41,880 nucleotides of DNA from an uncultured Prevotella sp. (GTDB taxonomy: Bacteria > Bacteroidota > Bacteroidia > Bacteroidales > Bacteroidaceae), in contig CAJOFA010000020.1 of NCBI GenBank assembly GCA_905233985.1, positions 1 to 41,880 of the forward strand, given 5' to 3'. The position numbers and the translations under genes are program-made. The notes under the pieces are model-generated. The model did not search any database, was not told where the DNA came from, and worked only from the letters and a program-made list of their open reading frames with translations. This document shows, piece by piece, positions 39,667 through 41,880 of this stretch (the first letter of the stretch is position 1; each line of letters starts with the position of its first letter).

Positions 39667-40542
39667 ATGAAACCGGTAAGAATTCTTCTGTTGTCGGTTG
39701 TTGCTGCCATTCTCACCAGTTGTGGCACCACTTCGACCGTGCCCATCACGGGGCGCAAGCAGAACCTGATAGTCAGCGACGAGCAGGTGCTCAGCCTGAG
39801 TAACCAGGAGTATCAGAAGTATATGCAGACAGCCAAGAAGTCAACCAACACCGCCAATACCCAGATGGTGCAGCGTGTCGGTCAGCGACTGGCCAATGCC
39901 GTAGTAAGCTATCTCAACTCCAACGGCCTGGGCAACGAGGTGTCGCAGTACCAGTGGGAGTTCAACCTCGTACAGGACCAGAACATCAACGCCTTCTGCA
40001 TGCCTGGCGGAAAGATAGTCGTTTACGAAGGTCTGCTGCCCGTCACACAGGACGAGGCATCGCTGGCCATTGTGCTGGGTCATGAGATAGCCCATGCCGT
40101 CGCCAAGCACTCTGCCGAGCGCCTGAGCAACGCCTACAAGCAGCAGTATGGTGTGCAGGTACTCAGCGCCGTAGCCTCTGGGCTTGGTGCCAGCAATACT
40201 GCCGTCCAGCTCGGCCAGCTCGTGGCAGGCTATGGCGGACAGTTCTTCACCGCAGGCTTCTCACGTAGCCAGGAGAGCGAGGCCGACCACATGGGACTCA
40301 TCTTCGCAGCAATGGCAGGCTATGACCCGCAGGTGGCACCAGCCTTCTGGCAGCGCATGTCACAGGCCACCGGCGGCGGTTCCAACTCCCTGCTGAGCGA
40401 CCACCCGTCAGATGCCGACCGCATCAAGAACATCAACGGCTGGCTCCCCGAGGCCATGAAGTATTACAAGCCCGCTACGACGACAACCACCACCAAGCCC
40501 TCGACCACCACGTCGAAGAAGAAAACCAAGAAAAAGAAGTAA
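39667..40542 (+). CDS. M48-family metalloprotease, lipoprotein, 291 aa
   Basis: Lipobox LTSC (C19) after a short signal peptide. The zinc site HEIAH is at 139-143 (IVLGHEIAHAVAKHSAERLS), and the second helix SRSQESEADHMGLIFAAMAG (about 199-218) gives the third ligand. GGSNSLLSDHPSDADRI near 255 is typical of the LoiP/BepA-like group that controls outer-membrane protein quality in the periplasm. The C-terminus is a Thr/Lys tail (TTTTTTKPSTTTSKKKTKKK). It is 19 bases after secG, likely the same operon. Confidence 0.92.
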   Translation: MKPVRILLLSVVAAILTSCGTTSTVPITGRKQNLIVSDEQVLSLSNQEYQKYMQTAKKSTNTANTQMVQRVGQRLANAVVSYLNSNGLGNEVSQYQWEFNLVQDQNINAFCMPGGKIVVYEGLLPVTQDEASLAIVLGHEIAHAVAKHSAERLSNAYKQQYGVQVLSAVASGLGASNTAVQLGQLVAGYGGQFFTAGFSRSQESEADHMGLIFAAMAGYDPQVAPAFWQRMSQATGGGSNSLLSDHPSDADRIKNINGWLPEAMKYYKPATTTTTTKPSTTTSKKKTKKKK

Positions 40543-40553
40543 CGAGCTTACCC

Positions 40554-41435
40554 TTGAAAAAGACTTCCAACATGCTGCTTCTGCTGGTGCTCACCGTAGC
40601 ACTGGCAGATTGCAAGCCTTCGACAGAACGCGCGTCCGAGTCAGCATCTGACACGGACGCTGCCACGTTGATGCAGCCCGCAGCGACAGACGAGGCAGCA
40701 GACGCCGGCGAACGGTCGAAGTGGATGGAGATTCCCAAGACGCTGCGCGGCGACAAGGGCGTGATACTGAACAGGGTAGGGTACACCACCTCGTATAACG
40801 CGCAGAACAAGATTCCCAACTGGGTGGCATGGCGTCTCACGTCCAACCATGTTAAAGGCCGCTACGGTCGAGACTTCATGGAGTTTCATGAAGACGAGAG
40901 CGTACGTGCGCCCCGTGCCGACGACAACGACTACTACAACTCAGGTTACGACCGTGGCCACATGTGTCCCTCTGGCGATAATAAGTGGAGCAAGGAAGCC
41001 CAGGAAGAGTCCTTCCTGTTCACCAATATCTGTCCGCAGCGTCACGGTCTCAATGCCGGGGCATGGAATGACGTGGAGATGCAGTGCCGCGACTGGGCCA
41101 AACGTTACGGTTGCCTGTATATCGTCTGCGGTCCCGTGCTCTATAATCAGGAGCATCGCGCCATCGGTCGCCACCGTGTCGTAGTACCCGAAGCCTTCTT
41201 CAAAGTTATCCTGCGCAAGGAGAACGCAAACTATAAGGCCATTGGTTTCGTCTATGAGAACCGTAGTGCCAAGCGCGACATGAGCCGTTATGTGCGCAGC
41301 ATCGACGAGATAGAAGAGCTCACAGGCCTTGATTTCTTCTCAGCCCTGCCCGACGATGTCGAGGACGCCATAGAATCCCGTTCTAACCTCCGTGACTGGT
41401 ACCCGTTGATGGAGTTGCGTTCCGATTCAAGGTAA
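40554..41435 (+). CDS. Secreted DNA/RNA non-specific endonuclease (NUC family), 293 aa
   Basis: The catalytic motif DRGHMCPSGDNKWS is present (H136), with the metal-binding asparagine region FTNICPQRHGLNAGAWNDVE (N167) and YIVCGPVLY, as in Serratia-type nucleases. The best N-terminus uses the TTG at 40554: MKKTSNMLLLLVLTVALADC is a signal peptide, possibly a lipoprotein signal (C20, with an atypical D before it). The first ATG (40572) would lose the charged n-region. A low-complexity Ala/Asp/Glu stretch links to the nuclease domain. It probably acts outside the cytoplasm, for nucleic-acid scavenging. The gap to the M48 gene is 11 bases. Confidence 0.88.
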   Translation: MKKTSNMLLLLVLTVALADCKPSTERASESASDTDAATLMQPAATDEAADAGERSKWMEIPKTLRGDKGVILNRVGYTTSYNAQNKIPNWVAWRLTSNHVKGRYGRDFMEFHEDESVRAPRADDNDYYNSGYDRGHMCPSGDNKWSKEAQEESFLFTNICPQRHGLNAGAWNDVEMQCRDWAKRYGCLYIVCGPVLYNQEHRAIGRHRVVVPEAFFKVILRKENANYKAIGFVYENRSAKRDMSRYVRSIDEIEELTGLDFFSALPDDVEDAIESRSNLRDWYPLMELRSDSR

Positions 41436-41517
41436 TGCTGATGGCCATGTGATTCGTTAATCAGGAATGGAAAATCGCGTGCTGAAAAAATATTTTAGCA
41501 AAAAATCGCTTTAAATA

Positions 41518-41549
41518 TTTGGTAATTCCAATGATTTTGCCTAACTTTG
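41518..41549 (+). promoter_or_regulatory. Promoter of tRNA-His
   Basis: TTTG (41518-41521), exactly 20 bases, TAACTTTG (41542-41549); the tRNA begins 30 bases later. Confidence 0.85.
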
Positions 41550-41578
41550 CACCCGCTTTCTAACAGAAGGCCGTACAT

Positions 41579-41653
41579 GGTGCCCGTAGTTCAGTTGGTT
41601 AGAGCGTCAGATTGTGGTTCTGAATGTCGTGGGTTCGAGTCCCACCGGGCACC
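41579..41653 (+). tRNA. tRNA-His (anticodon GTG)
   Basis: Cloverleaf by eye: acceptor stem GTGCCCG/CGGGCAC, D arm with AGTTGGTTA, anticodon stem TCAGA/TCTGA with loop TTGTGGT (anticodon GTG), T arm GTGGG-TTCGAGT-CCCAC. The histidine-specific extra G(-1) at 41579 faces discriminator C73 at 41653. No CCA is encoded. Confidence 0.97.
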
Positions 41654-41662
41654 CTTCGAAAG

Positions 41663-41700
41663 CCTTGTAAGTCAACAACTTATGAGGTTTTTTATTTTAT
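41663..41700 (+). terminator. Terminator after tRNA-His
   Basis: CCTTGTAAGT, loop CAACA, ACTTATGAGG (10 pairs including two G-U), followed by a long T-rich run. Confidence 0.85.
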
Positions 41701-41772
41701 TTTTCAGATTGACAATTAACTTAATTTTAACTTAAAACACACCATTTTTATGTTAAAATAGAGAATATTGGC

Positions 41773-41800
41773 GCAAAATCGCCGCAAAATCGCCGCAAAA
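41773..41800 (+). repeat. Short tandem repeat GCAAAATCGCC
   Basis: Two full 11-base units and a third truncated after six bases. The rest of 41701-41880 is AT-rich to the edge and shows no gene. Confidence 0.7.
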
Positions 41801-41880
41801 AGTCACTCCCCCATTTATGTCCACTTCTGCGCCCTTTTTACGCCTTTCTTATTTCCAAGAATGAATCTCACATCCAAAAA

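Noticed and set aside
41579..41880. Integration site of a mobile element at tRNA-His
   Set aside because: No integrase and no repeat of the tRNA 3' end is seen in the 200 bases available; the window ends too soon to judge.

Overview
The window looks like a chromosomal segment of a Bacteroidales bacterium, most likely Prevotella or a close relative. Five lines of evidence point there. Promoters have the Bacteroidota form (TTTG, 19-21 bases, TAnnTTTG) and Shine-Dalgarno sites are mostly absent. Glutamine synthetase is of type III. There are several OMP_b-brl_3/TonB-like outer-membrane barrels. The putrescine route is agmatine deiminase plus N-carbamoylputrescine amidase. The order lptE - TPR protein - secG behind a sigma-54 activator is, from memory, typical of this order.

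Layout. 1-12,300 is an accessory-like, envelope-centred region read leftward. It holds two TlpA-type thioredoxin lipoprotein or secreted protein genes, an ECF sigma / anti-sigma pair leading into a secreted protein and a large outer-membrane barrel, a Crp/Fnr regulator, a gene remnant, and a second barrel next to a membrane-anchored winged-helix regulator. A 267-bp duplicated segment and REP-like GC-rich hairpins are scattered through it. 12,500-14,530 is a divergent pair: a stand-alone VWA (MIDAS) protein facing an unusual sigma-70/macro-like fusion. Both proteins carry the motif CAPMP, and this pair is the best candidate here for an undescribed system. 14,550-16,260 is pyrK-pyrD. 16,300-19,470 is an aguB-glnN operon read leftward. 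19,600-24,760 holds a DUF4153 membrane protein, a DUF6078-like protein, adenine deaminase and agmatine deiminase. 24,900-26,010 is a degenerate ABC ATPase with a short membrane partner. Between 26,035 and 26,175 a leftward promoter and terminator with no ORF suggest a small RNA. 26,200-31,080 carries aroC, slyD-type FKBP, a NIF3-family gene, a coiled-coil zinc-ribbon protein and a highly expressed OmpA. 31,200-36,560 carries a GH2 glycosidase, a small secreted protein, rlmN and pdxA. 36,650-41,440 is a rightward envelope cluster: sigma-54 activator, lptE, TPR protein, secG, M48 lipoprotein protease and a secreted nuclease. A tRNA-His with its own promoter and terminator follows near the right edge.

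The most distinctive genome-wide signal is a set of nine short arrays with a 7-bp (or 14-bp) period and unrelated unit sequences. They lie between genes and also inside genes (anti-sigma factor, glnN, aguB, and three times in agmatine deiminase), where they are translated as extra loops without breaking the frame. A separate array of four 22-bp palindromic units lies in the anti-sigma gene. All calls come from reading the sequence and from recalled family knowledge; no database search was run.
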